NCBI GenBank assembly: GCA_018240865.1
Contig: JAFEEY010000004.1
Span: 1-38,989, forward strand
DNA: 38,989 nt
From: Pseudomonadota bacterium
GTDB taxonomy: Bacteria; Pseudomonadota; Alphaproteobacteria; Sphingomonadales; Sphingomonadaceae
Direction: 5' to 3'
Position numbers and translations under genes: made by a program. The notes under the pieces are model-generated. The model was given only the letters and a program-made list of their open reading frames with translations. It made no database searches and was not told where the DNA came from. Shown here one piece after another: positions 8,006 to 16,609 of the stretch. Positions within the stretch are counted from its first letter, which is position 1; the number at the start of each line of letters is the position of its first letter.

Positions 8006-8494
8006 ATGGCGGATTCTCAGCCACTGGTCGGCATCATCATGGGCAGTCAGTCGGACTGGCCGACCATGCGGCATGCAGCGGAAATCCTTGCTTCGCTGGG
8101 CATCAGCCACGAAGCGAGGATTGTCTCCGCCCATCGCACCCCCGAACGTCTCTATGACTATGCCAAGTCCGCGTCGGGCCGGGGCCTGAGGGCGATCATC
8201 GCCGGCGCGGGCGGTGCCGCGCATTTGCCGGGCATGACCGCATCGATGACGACAGTGCCGGTGTTGGGCGTGCCGATCGAGTCGAAGTCTCTGAATGGCC
8301 TCGATAGTTTGCTCTCGATCGTACAGATGCCCGGCGGCATTCCGGTCGGCACGTTCGCGATCGGCAAGCCCGGCGCGGTCAACGCCGCGCTGTTTGCCGC
8401 CGCGATTCTGGCGAATGAGGACGAAGCGCTGGGCGAACGGCTGGCCGCATGGCGCAAGCGGCAAAGCGACGCCGTGGCGCAAGAGCCCGAATGA
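8006..8494 (+). CDS. purE: N5-carboxyaminoimidazole ribonucleotide mutase
   Basis: A 162-residue class I PurE. It moves the carboxyl group of N5-CAIR to C4 to give CAIR, a middle step of purine synthesis, acting on the product of PurK. The N-terminal phosphate-binding loop [12 protein letters not shown], the catalytic SAHRTPE with His43, the [12 protein letters not shown] loop and the [29 protein letters not shown] segment are all as expected, and length is normal. purK follows after a 100-base gap that holds a palindromic repeat. The pair is the usual bacterial purEK order. Confidence 0.97.
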   Translation: MADSQPLVGIIMGSQSDWPTMRHAAEILASLGISHEARIVSAHRTPERLYDYAKSASGRGLRAIIAGAGGAAHLPGMTASMTTVPVLGVPIESKSLNGLDSLLSIVQMPGGIPVGTFAIGKPGAVNAALFAAAILANEDEALGERLAAWRKRQSDAVAQEPE

Positions 8495-8505
8495 CTCTGG
8501 CCGCC

Positions 8506-8588
8506 CGTTCCCCGGAGAAGGCCGGAGTCCACCCTTCGAGGCAAGCGCGGACGATGGCGCAATGGGCCCCGGCCTTCGCCGGGGAACG
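8506..8588. repeat. Paired REP-like palindrome between purE and purK
   Basis: Arms 8506-8525 and 8569-8588 (CGTTCCCCGGaGAAGGCCGG against its complement) pair with one mismatch. The right-hand half is itself a hairpin, CCCCGGC, loop, GCCGGGG. Its last bases, GGGGAACG, stand six bases before the purK ATG and are the only purine-rich stretch that could serve as the ribosome-binding site. Confidence 0.85.
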
Positions 8589-8594
8589 AGCGTT

Positions 8595-9695
8595 ATGATC
8601 CTGTCCCCCGGCTCCACGATCGGCATCCTCGGCGGCGGCCAGCTCGGGCGGATGCTGGCGATCGCGGCAGCGCAGCTCGGCTATCGCAGCCATATCTATG
8701 CGCCCGAAGCGAGCGGCCCCGCGACCGAAGTCAGCGCCGAATGGACGCAGGCCGCCTATGACGATGCGGACGCGCTGGAGCGATTCGCGAAGAGCGTCGG
8801 CGTCGTTACCTACGAGTTCGAGAATGTGCCGCCGGCCGCGCTGGACCGGCTGGAAGCGCTGGTCCCGATCCGGCCCGGCAAGCGCTCGCTCGAAGTGTCG
8901 CGCTTCCGCCCGGCCGAAAAGCAGCTCATCCGGCATCTGGGCGGGCACACCGCGCCGTTCAGGGTGATCGAGACCGCTGAGGATTTACGCGCCGCTGTCG
9001 AAGAGATCGGCGTCCCGTCGATCCTCAAGACCTCCAGCCTCGGCTATGACGGCAAGGGACAGGTGCGGATCCACGACGTCGCCGAGTTCGAGGCGGCGTG
9101 GGACATACTCGGCCGCGCCCCTTCGGTGCTGGAAGGCTTTGTCGCGTTCGAGGCGGAATTCTCGGTCCTGCTCTGCCGCGCGGAGACCGGCGAGTCGGTC
9201 GTCTGGGACACGCCGGACAATGTCCATACTGATGGCATTCTCGACACATCGACGGTTCCGGCGCGGCCGCTCGTACTCACCCAGGCTGGCGAGGCGGTTG
9301 CCCTAGCGAGGCGCGTGGCCGACAATCTCGGCCATGTCGGGCTGCTGACGCTGGAATTCTTCGCGACGCCGCATGGGCCGGTGTTCAACGAGATGGCGCC
9401 CCGTGTGCACAATAGCGGACATTGGACGATCGAGGGCGCGGTAACGTCCCAGTTCGAGAATCATATTCGCGCGGTGTGCGGCCTGCCGCTGGGATCAACC
9501 GCGCTGACCGGTCCGCGGGTGGAAATGAAGAATCTGATCGGAGAGGACGCCGGCAACTGGGCGGACATCGTCTCGGACCCAGCCGCCAAGCTGCACCTCT
9601 ACGGCAAGCACATCCGCCCCGGCCGCAAGATGGGCCATGTGACGCGGATATTCCCTCTCCCGGCGGGAGAGGGCGACTCAAGCCGGCAGGCTTGA
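8595..9695 (+). CDS. purK: N5-carboxyaminoimidazole ribonucleotide synthase
   Basis: A 366-residue ATP-grasp enzyme that carboxylates AIR with bicarbonate and ATP to N5-CAIR. The N-terminal GILGGGQLGRMLAIAA nucleotide-fold loop, the YEFENVP block, the ATP-grasp segment LKTSSLGYDGKGQ and the FNEMAPRVHNSGHWTIEGA metal/substrate block are all present. Start 8595 is chosen because the family's N-terminus begins here; the frame is open further upstream through purE but that stretch is not PurK. The last 13 residues (354-366, after HVTRIF) and the stop codon are encoded by a palindromic repeat, so the original C-terminus seems to have been replaced. Function is probably unaffected because the tail lies beyond the conserved region. 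Confidence 0.96.
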   Translation: MILSPGSTIGILGGGQLGRMLAIAAAQLGYRSHIYAPEASGPATEVSAEWTQAAYDDADALERFAKSVGVVTYEFENVPPAALDRLEALVPIRPGKRSLEVSRFRPAEKQLIRHLGGHTAPFRVIETAEDLRAAVEEIGVPSILKTSSLGYDGKGQVRIHDVAEFEAAWDILGRAPSVLEGFVAFEAEFSVLLCRAETGESVVWDTPDNVHTDGILDTSTVPARPLVLTQAGEAVALARRVADNLGHVGLLTLEFFATPHGPVFNEMAPRVHNSGHWTIEGAVTSQFENHIRAVCGLPLGSTALTGPRVEMKNLIGEDAGNWADIVSDPAAKLHLYGKHIRPGRKMGHVTRIFPLPAGEGDSSRQA

Positions 9696-9795
9696 GCGGG
9701 GTGAGGGCGCGAGCCTTCCTCGGATAGGCCGAGCCTCCTCACCCGGATCAGCGCTGCCGCGGTGACTCGACCTCTCCCCGGCGGGGAGAGGTAAA
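9653..9795. repeat. CCTCTCCCC-type compound palindrome overlapping the purK 3' end
   Basis: Begins with CCCTCTCCCGGCGGGAGAGG inside the purK reading frame and ends with ACCTCTCCCCGGCGGGGAGAGGT. Between these come hairpin CTCAAGC...GCTTGAG and a GCGGGGTGAGGG block. The same order of blocks, in reverse, occurs at 31676-31791, which marks this as a dispersed element of about 120-145 bases. It also separates purK from the converging small gene. Confidence 0.85.
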
Positions 9796-9803
9796 AATCC
9801 TGC

Positions 9804-10106
9804 CTACTTCCGCGTGCCCGTCATTGGGAAGCTGCCGAAAGCGCCGGCGCCGACGGTGCCGTTGAACGTGTCGCCGTCGATCGTCGCCGAGCAATCGAGC
9901 GTCATCGGCATCGGCACTTTCATTTCCATCTTCCAGGTCAGCTTGTTGCCGTCGACCTTGCCGTCGATCACGTCGAGCGTGCCCATGGGGCTCACATTCT
10001 GGCCGGTGAAGCTGTTGCCGTCCGATTTCACCGAAAAGACCGACTTCTGCTCGCCCAGCGGCGATTTGGTGATGCAATCATATTCGCCGTCAACGCCCGC
10101 CATCAT
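9804..10106 (-). CDS. Uncharacterised small beta-rich protein coupled to M16 peptidase
   Basis: A 100-residue protein with no signal peptide or membrane segment. Its ATG overlaps the stop of the M16 peptidase gene by four bases (ATGA), so translation is probably coupled. The sequence alternates short polar strands with repeated 'DGxxFxGxV' and 'VDGNKLTWKMEM' patterns and closes with 'FGSFPMTGTRK'. This suggests a small antiparallel beta barrel or sandwich, similar in style to the C-terminal beta domains found on several hydrolases, but I do not recognise a named family. Two cysteines are present. A role with the peptidase is inferred only from the coupling. If the product is exported it must use another route, since the M16 partner carries a signal peptide and this one does not. 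Confidence 0.7.
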   Translation of the reverse strand: MMAGVDGEYDCITKSPLGEQKSVFSVKSDGNSFTGQNVSPMGTLDVIDGKVDGNKLTWKMEMKVPMPMTLDCSATIDGDTFNGTVGAGAFGSFPMTGTRK

Positions 10107-12988
10107 TTCTCTCCCGCTGCTGACATTGGTGTCTGTTTCACCTCAACCGGCAGGCCGAGACTGTCAAGCTGCGGCTTCACCACTTTGGCATCACCCACCA
10201 CGATCCAGACCAGCTTCGACGGGTCGACCGCCTTGCGGATGGCCGCGTCCATCTGCGGTGCGGTGAGCGCGCGGTAGCGGCTGGCGACGGTGTCGTAATA
10301 ATTGTCGGGCCGGCCATACAGGACGTTGTTCTGCATGCCGCCGAGCACGTCGCCGGACGTTTCGAAACTGCCGGGCAACTCGCGCACGAAGCCGTTGATC
10401 GTGCGCTCCTGCTCCTCCCGGGTGATGCCCTTGGTTGTGAGGAAGGCCTGCATATCGTCCCGCAGCGCCTTGATCGAGGCGCCCGTCTGGTCCGCCTGAA
10501 CGGGTGCCGAGATGACATAAGGCACGCCTTCCAGCATTCGCCGGAAATTGCCGTTTACGCCGTAGGACCAGCCCCTGGTCTCGCGCAGGTCCATATTCAG
10601 GCGTGACAGGAAATTGCCGCCCAGCACGTCATTGGCCGCGATATAGGGGATCATCTCCTCGCGGCCGTTCAACGGTGTGATCTCGCCTGCGTAGATCAGC
10701 GACTGCGGCGAATCCGGCCGATCGACGAGCACGATGCGCGGCCGCGCCTGCGGGATTGCCGCCTTGAACGCCTTGGCACCGGGCGCGCCCGTGCCTTTCC
10801 AGTCGCCGAACTCGGCGTCGAGAATGCCGCGCACGTCAGCGAGCGGCTTGTCGCTGACCACGAAGATCGTCGCCTTATCCGGCCGGATCCAGGCCTGATG
10901 AAAGGCGACCAGATCGTCGCGCTTCAGCTGTTCGACCACGGCAGCATCGCCCGAGCCGCTGGGCGGGCGGCCATAAGGATGGGCTGCGCCAAACAGGATC
11001 GGATTGAGGTTGCGCTGGGCAAGGCCGCCGGGCTGCGTCATCTCGCTGACGATCGAGACGAGCTGCTGTTTCCTGAGCCGTTCCACTTCCGCCGGAGCGA
11101 AAGCCGGATTGCGGATCACATCGGCGAGCAGATCGAGCGAGGGCCTCAGATTCGCCGACAACGCGAACAGGCTGATGCTGGTGCGGTCCATCGACGTGCC
11201 GAGCGTGATGTTCGCGCCCAGCCGCTCCTGCGCTTCCGCGATCTGCGTCGAGTTCAGCTTGCTTGTGCCTTCGTCGAGCAGCGAAAGGGTCAGCGCCTGC
11301 AGACCGAGCTTGTCGGCCGGATCGGCGGCATTGCCCGCGTCGAAACTGACCACGATCCGCGTCGTCGGCGTCGCGGTGCGCTGGGCATAGACGATCTCGA
11401 TGCCGTACGAGAGCCTGGCGCGGCTGACGGCGGGGAATTTCAGATCCGGAATCTGGCCGACATCGGGCAATTTTGAGCGATCGACCGCAGCCGCGGGAGC
11501 ACGCGTGGATGGCTCCGTTCCTGGTGCGTGATAGAAAGCGGGCGCGAAGGTCGCCGGTTTGGCCGCGACCGATTTCGATTCCTCATAGGCGCCGCGCGGC
11601 CCCGGTTCGACGACCAAGGCGTGCATCGGTCGGGTCAGCCATTTCTTCATGACCGCACGCACCTGGTCCGGCGTCGCCGCGGCATAGGCGGCGAGCTGTT
11701 TCTTGTAGAAGCCCGGATCCTTCGAATAGAGCGCGCCCTCGGCCAAGGTCACGGCCTTGCCGCCGAACCCGCCGACCGATTCCAGCGCCCCGGTCCGCCC
11801 CGCGACATCGCGCGTGGCGGCGCGCAGCACTTCGTCGGCGGTCGGCCCCTTGGCGATGAAATCGGCGATCAACGCATCCAGCTTGCGCCCTTCCTCGGCC
11901 GGATCGACGCCGGGCGCGACATCCACCTGCACTTCAAAAAAGCTCAGCTGCGCGAATTGCTGCAGCTCGGCGCTGACATGCACCGCGCTTCTGTCCCCAC
12001 GCACCAGGGCATTGTCGAGCCGCGAGCTGTTGAGCCCGCCCAACACGGTCGCGGCGATGTCGAGCGGCACCGCGTCGGGATCGTTCAGGCCCGGCACTGC
12101 CCAGGTCCGGTAGATGCGGGTGGTCGCGACCCGATCCTTCATCACTTCATCGACGCGCTTGGCCGGGGTCGGCACCGGTGCCGTCACCGGCCCCTGTTGC
12201 GGCCCGCGCGGAATATCGCCGAAATATTTCTCGACCAGCCGATTGGCGGTCGGCACGTCGATATCGCCAGCGAGGACAAGCACGGCATTGTTGGGCCCGT
12301 AATGCTGGCGGAACCAGCCCTTCACATCGTCAAGGCTCGCTGCATCAAGGTCGGCCATCGAGCCGATCGTCGAATGGCCATAGGGATGATCGGCCGGGAC
12401 GAGCGCTTTCAACTGCGCATATTCGACCAGGCCGAACGGCTGGTTGTCGCCCTGCCTTTTCTCGTTCTGGACGACACCGATCTGATTCTTGAGATTCTCC
12501 TGCGTGACGGCGCCCAGCAGATGCCCCATCCGGTCGCTTTCCAGGAACAAGGCCCGCTCCAGCGCCGGCGTCGGCACGGTCTCGAAATAATTGGTGCGGT
12601 CGAACCAGGTCGTGCCGTTCACGTCCGTCGCACCGATCTGCTGCAGCGGCACGAAGAAATCGCCCGGCGCGTTTTCGGAACCGTTGAACATCAGGTGCTC
12701 GAACAGATGCGCGAAACCGGTCTTGCCCTTCGGCTCCATCTTCGATCCGACATCGTACCAGACCGAGACCGCGACGATCGGCGCCTTGCGATCGGTCGAG
12801 ACGATCACGCGCAGGCCGTTGGCGAGCGTGAACTGATCGTAAGGGATATTCACGGCCTGGGCGAGCTGGCTGAGCGGCGCAGGCCCTTCGACGCTGCCTG
12901 CGGTGGCATTCGGAACAGGCCTGTCGGCCTGGGCGAAGGCCGCGGTCGAGATCGCGAGAAGGGAAGCGGCAAGCCAGGATCGGCGCAT
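10103..12988 (-). CDS. Secreted M16 family zinc peptidase, two-domain
   Basis: A 961-residue protein with a signal peptide (MRRSWLAASLLAISTAAFAQA). The first M16 unit carries the inverted zinc motif HLFEH at residues 94-98 in FAHLFEHLMFNG, so it is the catalytic half. The second unit, beginning near 'RARLSYGIEIVYAQR', lacks the motif as is normal for the C-terminal partner domain. Such fused two-unit M16 proteins degrade peptides inside a closed chamber in the periplasm. Start 12988 is supported by AAAGGA six bases upstream; a longer open frame runs back through a repeat and is rejected. It is followed by a coupled small gene and is divergent from the M28 peptidase. Confidence 0.93.
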   Translation of the reverse strand: MRRSWLAASLLAISTAAFAQADRPVPNATAGSVEGPAPLSQLAQAVNIPYDQFTLANGLRVIVSTDRKAPIVAVSVWYDVGSKMEPKGKTGFAHLFEHLMFNGSENAPGDFFVPLQQIGATDVNGTTWFDRTNYFETVPTPALERALFLESDRMGHLLGAVTQENLKNQIGVVQNEKRQGDNQPFGLVEYAQLKALVPADHPYGHSTIGSMADLDAASLDDVKGWFRQHYGPNNAVLVLAGDIDVPTANRLVEKYFGDIPRGPQQGPVTAPVPTPAKRVDEVMKDRVATTRIYRTWAVPGLNDPDAVPLDIAATVLGGLNSSRLDNALVRGDRSAVHVSAELQQFAQLSFFEVQVDVAPGVDPAEEGRKLDALIADFIAKGPTADEVLRAATRDVAGRTGALESVGGFGGKAVTLAEGALYSKDPGFYKKQLAAYAAATPDQVRAVMKKWLTRPMHALVVEPGPRGAYEESKSVAAKPATFAPAFYHAPGTEPSTRAPAAAVDRSKLPDVGQIPDLKFPAVSRARLSYGIEIVYAQRTATPTTRIVVSFDAGNAADPADKLGLQALTLSLLDEGTSKLNSTQIAEAQERLGANITLGTSMDRTSISLFALSANLRPSLDLLADVIRNPAFAPAEVERLRKQQLVSIVSEMTQPGGLAQRNLNPILFGAAHPYGRPPSGSGDAAVVEQLKRDDLVAFHQAWIRPDKATIFVVSDKPLADVRGILDAEFGDWKGTGAPGAKAFKAAIPQARPRIVLVDRPDSPQSLIYAGEITPLNGREEMIPYIAANDVLGGNFLSRLNMDLRETRGWSYGVNGNFRRMLEGVPYVISAPVQADQTGASIKALRDDMQAFLTTKGITREEQERTINGFVRELPGSFETSGDVLGGMQNNVLYGRPDNYYDTVASRYRALTAPQMDAAIRKAVDPSKLVWIVVGDAKVVKPQLDSLGLPVEVKQTPMSAAGEK

Positions 12989-13077
12989 TTGGAATCCTTT
13001 GAGGAACACAATCTCCTGCTTGCATAGCAGCGCGTTTTCGCTGAACCAACGCTGAGTCAGTGCCTTGCCTTGAAGGC

Positions 13078-13148
13078 CGTCGTGCCAGCGAAGGCTGACA
13101 TCTCGCACCCACGCTGTGCCAGAGATGCCAGCCTTCGCTGGCACGACG
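13078..13148. repeat. Paired REP-like palindrome in the M16/M28 divergent gap
   Basis: Arms 13078-13104 and 13122-13148 (27 bases each) pair with one mismatch. Each contains the GCCAGC-GAAG-GCTG(G/A)C type hairpin. The element fills much of the 177-base space between the divergent starts, so the promoter of one or both peptidase genes must lie beside or inside it. Confidence 0.88.
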
Positions 13149-13165
13149 TTGAAAGAAAGCAATTC

Positions 13166-14803
13166 ATGCCCCGCCTCCTTTTTTCGGTCCTTCCGCTCGC
13201 TCTTGTCAGCGCCGCTGCTCCTTCCCCCGTCTTCACACCCGAGGCGTTCCGATCGCATGTCGCTTTCCTGGCTGACGATCTGCTGGAAGGGCGCGACACC
13301 GGCAGCCGCGGCCATGAGATCGCCGCCCGCTACGTCGCCGCCCATTTCGAGGCGCTGGGACTAAAGCCCGGCGGCGACAAGGGCAGCTGGTATCAGCAGG
13401 TCACGTTCCAGAAGACGAGCCCGGGAGCGTCACCCGGAACGCTCGGCCTGTCCGGCAACGGCGCGGCGCAAAGCTGGACCAATGGCGGCGACGTCGTGAT
13501 CGGCCTCGACCCGCAGGAAACGAAGACCGACGTCTCGGCGCCGATCGTATTCGTCGGCTATGGCCTCAGCGAAAAGAGCCTGGGCCTCGACGATTATCGC
13601 GGCCTGAACGTGAAGGGTAAGATCGTCGTGACCCTGCGCGGCTACCCCAAGGGCCTGCCAAGCGAAGTCGGCGCGCATCTGAGCAGCACCAAGGCGGAAA
13701 TCGCCGAGGCCCATGGCGCGATCGGCATGATTTCCATCGACACTCTGCTCTCCGCCAAAACTCGCGCGTGGAGCGTGCGTCAGCGCGGCGCGAGCGCGTC
13801 CGAATTCAGCTGGGTCGGCAGGGATGGCAAAGCCCATGTCGAAGCGCCGGGCATCCGTGCCGGTGCCGGCGTGAACGATACCGTCGCCAACGCGCTGTTC
13901 GCCGGCGCGCGCACCAGCCTCGCGGCCATCCGGGCCGAAGCCGATCGCAACAATGGCCGGCCGAAGGGCTTTCCACTGAAAGGCAATGTCCGCATCACCA
14001 ACGAGATGGTGAGCGAGCGCGTCACCAGCCCAAACGTCGTCGGCATCATGCCCGGGTCCGACCCCAAGCTCAGCGCGCAGATCGTCATTCTGTCAGCGCA
14101 TCTGGATCATATCGGCATCTCGAAACCGAGGCCGGGCGACAAGCCGGGCGCCGACAGGATCAACAATGGCGCGCTCGACAATGCATCGGGCATCGCGACG
14201 ATGCTGGAAGTCGCCCGCGCTTTCGCGACGAGCCCGGACAAGCCGCGGCGCACGCTCGTTTTCCTGGCCTCCACCGCGGAGGAAAAGGGCCTGCTCGGCG
14301 CCGATTATTATGCACAGAATCCGACCGTGCCGCTGAAGGACATCGTCGCGGATGTCGACCTCGACATGCCGCTGCTGCTCTATCCCTTCACCAGCGTGAT
14401 CGCATTTGGCGCGGATCATTCGGAGGTGGGCAAGGTGGTCGCGGACGCGGCCGCGCCGATGGGCATCGCACTGGAAGCGGATCCGATGCCGCAGGAAGGC
14501 ATCTTCACCCGGTCCGACCATTACAGGTTTGTGCAGCAGGGCGTGCCGGCCGTGTTCCTCGCCACCGGCTACGCCAATGGCGGCGCCGAGCAGTGGGAGA
14601 AATTCCTGGGCGGCAATTACCATCACCCCGGCGACGATCTCAGCCAGAAGATCGACTGGAAATCCGGCGCCCGCTTCGCCGAGGTGAATTACCGCATCAC
14701 CCGCGCCCTGGCCGACGCCGACGAACCGCCGCGCTGGTATCAGGGCGACTTTTTCGGCAACGCCTTCGCGCCCAGGGCGCCGAAGGCTAGCGCGAACCGC
14801 TGA
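13166..14803 (+). CDS. Secreted M28 family zinc aminopeptidase
   Basis: A 545-residue protein starting with a signal peptide (MPRLLFSVLPLALVSAAAPS); an in-frame upstream extension is encoded by the repeat and was rejected. A PA-type lid domain (about residues 130-275) is inserted before the catalytic core. Two-zinc ligands are recognisable: His and Asp in LSAHLDHIG and NNGALDNASGIA, the glutamate pair in STAEEKGLLGA, an aspartate in DVDLDMP, and a histidine in NYHHPGDD. M28 exopeptidases remove N-terminal residues from peptides in the periplasm or outside the cell. The 3' end overlaps the 3' end of the opposing CLC gene by 17 bases. No close ribosome site is obvious beyond GAAAGAAAG upstream. 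Confidence 0.92.
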   Translation: MPRLLFSVLPLALVSAAAPSPVFTPEAFRSHVAFLADDLLEGRDTGSRGHEIAARYVAAHFEALGLKPGGDKGSWYQQVTFQKTSPGASPGTLGLSGNGAAQSWTNGGDVVIGLDPQETKTDVSAPIVFVGYGLSEKSLGLDDYRGLNVKGKIVVTLRGYPKGLPSEVGAHLSSTKAEIAEAHGAIGMISIDTLLSAKTRAWSVRQRGASASEFSWVGRDGKAHVEAPGIRAGAGVNDTVANALFAGARTSLAAIRAEADRNNGRPKGFPLKGNVRITNEMVSERVTSPNVVGIMPGSDPKLSAQIVILSAHLDHIGISKPRPGDKPGADRINNGALDNASGIATMLEVARAFATSPDKPRRTLVFLASTAEEKGLLGADYYAQNPTVPLKDIVADVDLDMPLLLYPFTSVIAFGADHSEVGKVVADAAAPMGIALEADPMPQEGIFTRSDHYRFVQQGVPAVFLATGYANGGAEQWEKFLGGNYHHPGDDLSQKIDWKSGARFAEVNYRITRALADADEPPRWYQGDFFGNAFAPRAPKASANR

Positions 14804-16547
14804 AGCTTTCGCGCGCGTGCTCCTGGCAGCGCTGGACGGCGCGCGCCTTCAAAAGATCGTGCCGCGACAGCAGGCCGACCACGCGGCGGCTCGCCGGATC
14901 GACGATCGGAATGCGGCCGACGCCGGTTTCGACCATCAGATCAGCCACGGCGCCGCACGGCGTTTCGGGATAGGCCGTCGCGAGCGAGGCATCCGACAGT
15001 GTCTCGGCCAATCTTGCACCCGCCGCCACGCCCTCGACCTGCCAGCGCAGCGCATCGGTGCGGGATACCATGCCGACCAGCACGCCATCGGCATCCACCA
15101 CCGGATAGCTTCGATGAGTGGCCTGGTTCTCGAAGAAATCGACGGCCTCGGTCAGCAGCATGCTCCCCGGAAGCGTATCGACATCGCGCGACATCAGCCG
15201 CCCGGCCTGCATGAACTCAAGCGCGTCCACCGCATATTCCTGAAGGACATGCCGGCCCCGCCGCGCAATCTTCTCAGTCAGGATCGATCGGCGCATCAGC
15301 AGCACGCTGACGGCATAGGCAGTGCCCGCCGCAGCGATCGTTTCCGGCAGCGCATCGAAGCGGCCGGTCAGTTCCGCCGCGAATAGCGCGCCGGTCAGCG
15401 GGGCACGCATCGCGCCGCTCATGATCCCCGCCATGCCCGCCATCGCCCAGAAACCGGCGCCGCCCGGCAACCCTTGTCCGATCATGGCGCCGGCGGCTCC
15501 GCCGAGAATCAGCAAAGGCGCGAGTACGCCGCCGGACGTACCGGAACCGAGCGCCACCAGCCACACAACCGCTTTCACGACCAGCAGCGCCAGCACCACC
15601 CGCAACGCGAGCGAGCCGGCCAGCAGCGCCTCGATGCTGGCATAGCCTGCACCCAGGACATGGGCGTCGATCAGGCCGCCCAGCCCCACCACGACGGCGC
15701 CGAGCGCCGGCCACCACATCCAGTGCAGCGGCAAGCGGTGAAACAGATCCTCGATCCGGTAGAGCGCGGCCGAAAGCAAGGTCGCCTCAAGCCCGGCGAC
15801 GAGGCCGACAACGGCCGCGGCCGCCACCGTCCAGGCTTCGGCAGGCACGGCCGCGACGACCGGGAAAAGCGGACCCGCGCCGATCAGCAACGGCCGCCAC
15901 GCCAGCGCCACCAGCACGGCGGCGACCACGGGCACGAAACTGCGCGGCTTCCATTCGAACAACAGCACTTCGATCGCGAGCAGGATGGCAGCGAGCGGCG
16001 TTCCGAAAATGCCGGTCATGCCCGCGGCGGCGCCGGCGACCAGCAACGTCTTGCGCTCCGCCGCGCTCAACCGGAAGCATTGCGCGAACAGTGAGCCGAT
16101 CGCCCCGCCGGTCATGATGATCGGCCCCTCGGCCCCGAACGGCCCGCCGCTGCCGATCGAGATGGCCGAGGACAGGGGCTTCAGGATCGCGACCTTCAGC
16201 GACAGCCGGCTTTCGCCGAACAGAATCGTCTCGATCGCCTCGGGAATTCCGTGGCCGCGAATTTTCTCGGAGCCGAAACGGGCCATCAGGCCGACGATCA
16301 GGCTGCCGATGACCGGAATTGCGACGGTCAACAATCCAAGCGAGGCCGCCGTGATGTCGACGGGCCGGGCGGACAAGCGCCCGAACCAGAAGAGATTGGT
16401 CGCCACCGCGATCATGCGGATCAGCAACCATGCCCCGAACGCTCCGCCAGTCCCAACCACCAGCGCCATCGCGGCCAGCAGCAGCATGCGGGTATCGACA
16501 CTATGATCGGCGAGAGTGGACCGGTCGCGCTGGGCCGTCGCTGTCAT
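14787..16547 (-). CDS. CLC-type anion channel/transporter with C-terminal CBS pair
   Basis: A 586-residue inner-membrane protein with the CLC helical core (about residues 20-440) and two CBS domains after it (about 455-575, 'AGRLMSRDVDTLPG' and 'GRIPIVDPASRRVVGLLSRHDLL'). The selectivity loops are visible: GHGIPE at 98-103, GSGGPFGAEGP at 132-142 with the gating glutamate Glu140, and GTSGGVLAPLL. In Cl-/H+ exchangers the first motif is GSGIP, its serine binding the central chloride; here it is histidine, as in a broad group of bacterial CLCs of unclear selectivity. Start 16547 has AAGGAG eight bases upstream. It is divergent from a MarR regulator with a palindrome between, so it is probably controlled by it. 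Confidence 0.92.
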   Translation of the reverse strand: MTATAQRDRSTLADHSVDTRMLLLAAMALVVGTGGAFGAWLLIRMIAVATNLFWFGRLSARPVDITAASLGLLTVAIPVIGSLIVGLMARFGSEKIRGHGIPEAIETILFGESRLSLKVAILKPLSSAISIGSGGPFGAEGPIIMTGGAIGSLFAQCFRLSAAERKTLLVAGAAAGMTGIFGTPLAAILLAIEVLLFEWKPRSFVPVVAAVLVALAWRPLLIGAGPLFPVVAAVPAEAWTVAAAAVVGLVAGLEATLLSAALYRIEDLFHRLPLHWMWWPALGAVVVGLGGLIDAHVLGAGYASIEALLAGSLALRVVLALLVVKAVVWLVALGSGTSGGVLAPLLILGGAAGAMIGQGLPGGAGFWAMAGMAGIMSGAMRAPLTGALFAAELTGRFDALPETIAAAGTAYAVSVLLMRRSILTEKIARRGRHVLQEYAVDALEFMQAGRLMSRDVDTLPGSMLLTEAVDFFENQATHRSYPVVDADGVLVGMVSRTDALRWQVEGVAAGARLAETLSDASLATAYPETPCGAVADLMVETGVGRIPIVDPASRRVVGLLSRHDLLKARAVQRCQEHARESFSGSR

Positions 16548-16573
16548 GGCATTGCTCCTTGGGCCCGGCGCGA

Positions 16574-16592
16574 TATATCGTGATCCGATATA
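16574..16592. promoter_or_regulatory. Candidate MarR operator in the clc/marR divergent gap
   Basis: TATATCGTGATCCGATATA is a perfect inverted repeat of 7-base arms with a 5-base spacer. It is AT-rich within GC-rich DNA, lies in the 62-base gap between the two start codons, and is of the size and symmetry typical for MarR dimers. Autoregulation and control of the clc gene are inferred. Confidence 0.55.
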
Positions 16593-16609
16593 GTCAAGGT
16601 GCGAGGACA

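Noticed and set aside
8295..8594. Upstream in-frame extension of purK overlapping purE
   Set aside because: PurK homologues start at the MILSPGSTIGILGGGQLG region; the extension is out-of-frame purE plus repeat sequence.
11528..13027. Long plus-strand frame opposite the M16 peptidase (and similar ones opposite PhoD at 4082-5293 and VWA at 29430-31103)
   Set aside because: Antisense shadows; no start context, no domain pattern, and the sense genes are certain.
13070..13165. Upstream extension of the M28 gene, with matching extensions before gpmA and the M16 gene
   Set aside because: They are translations of the repeats; real signal peptides or family N-termini begin at the chosen starts.
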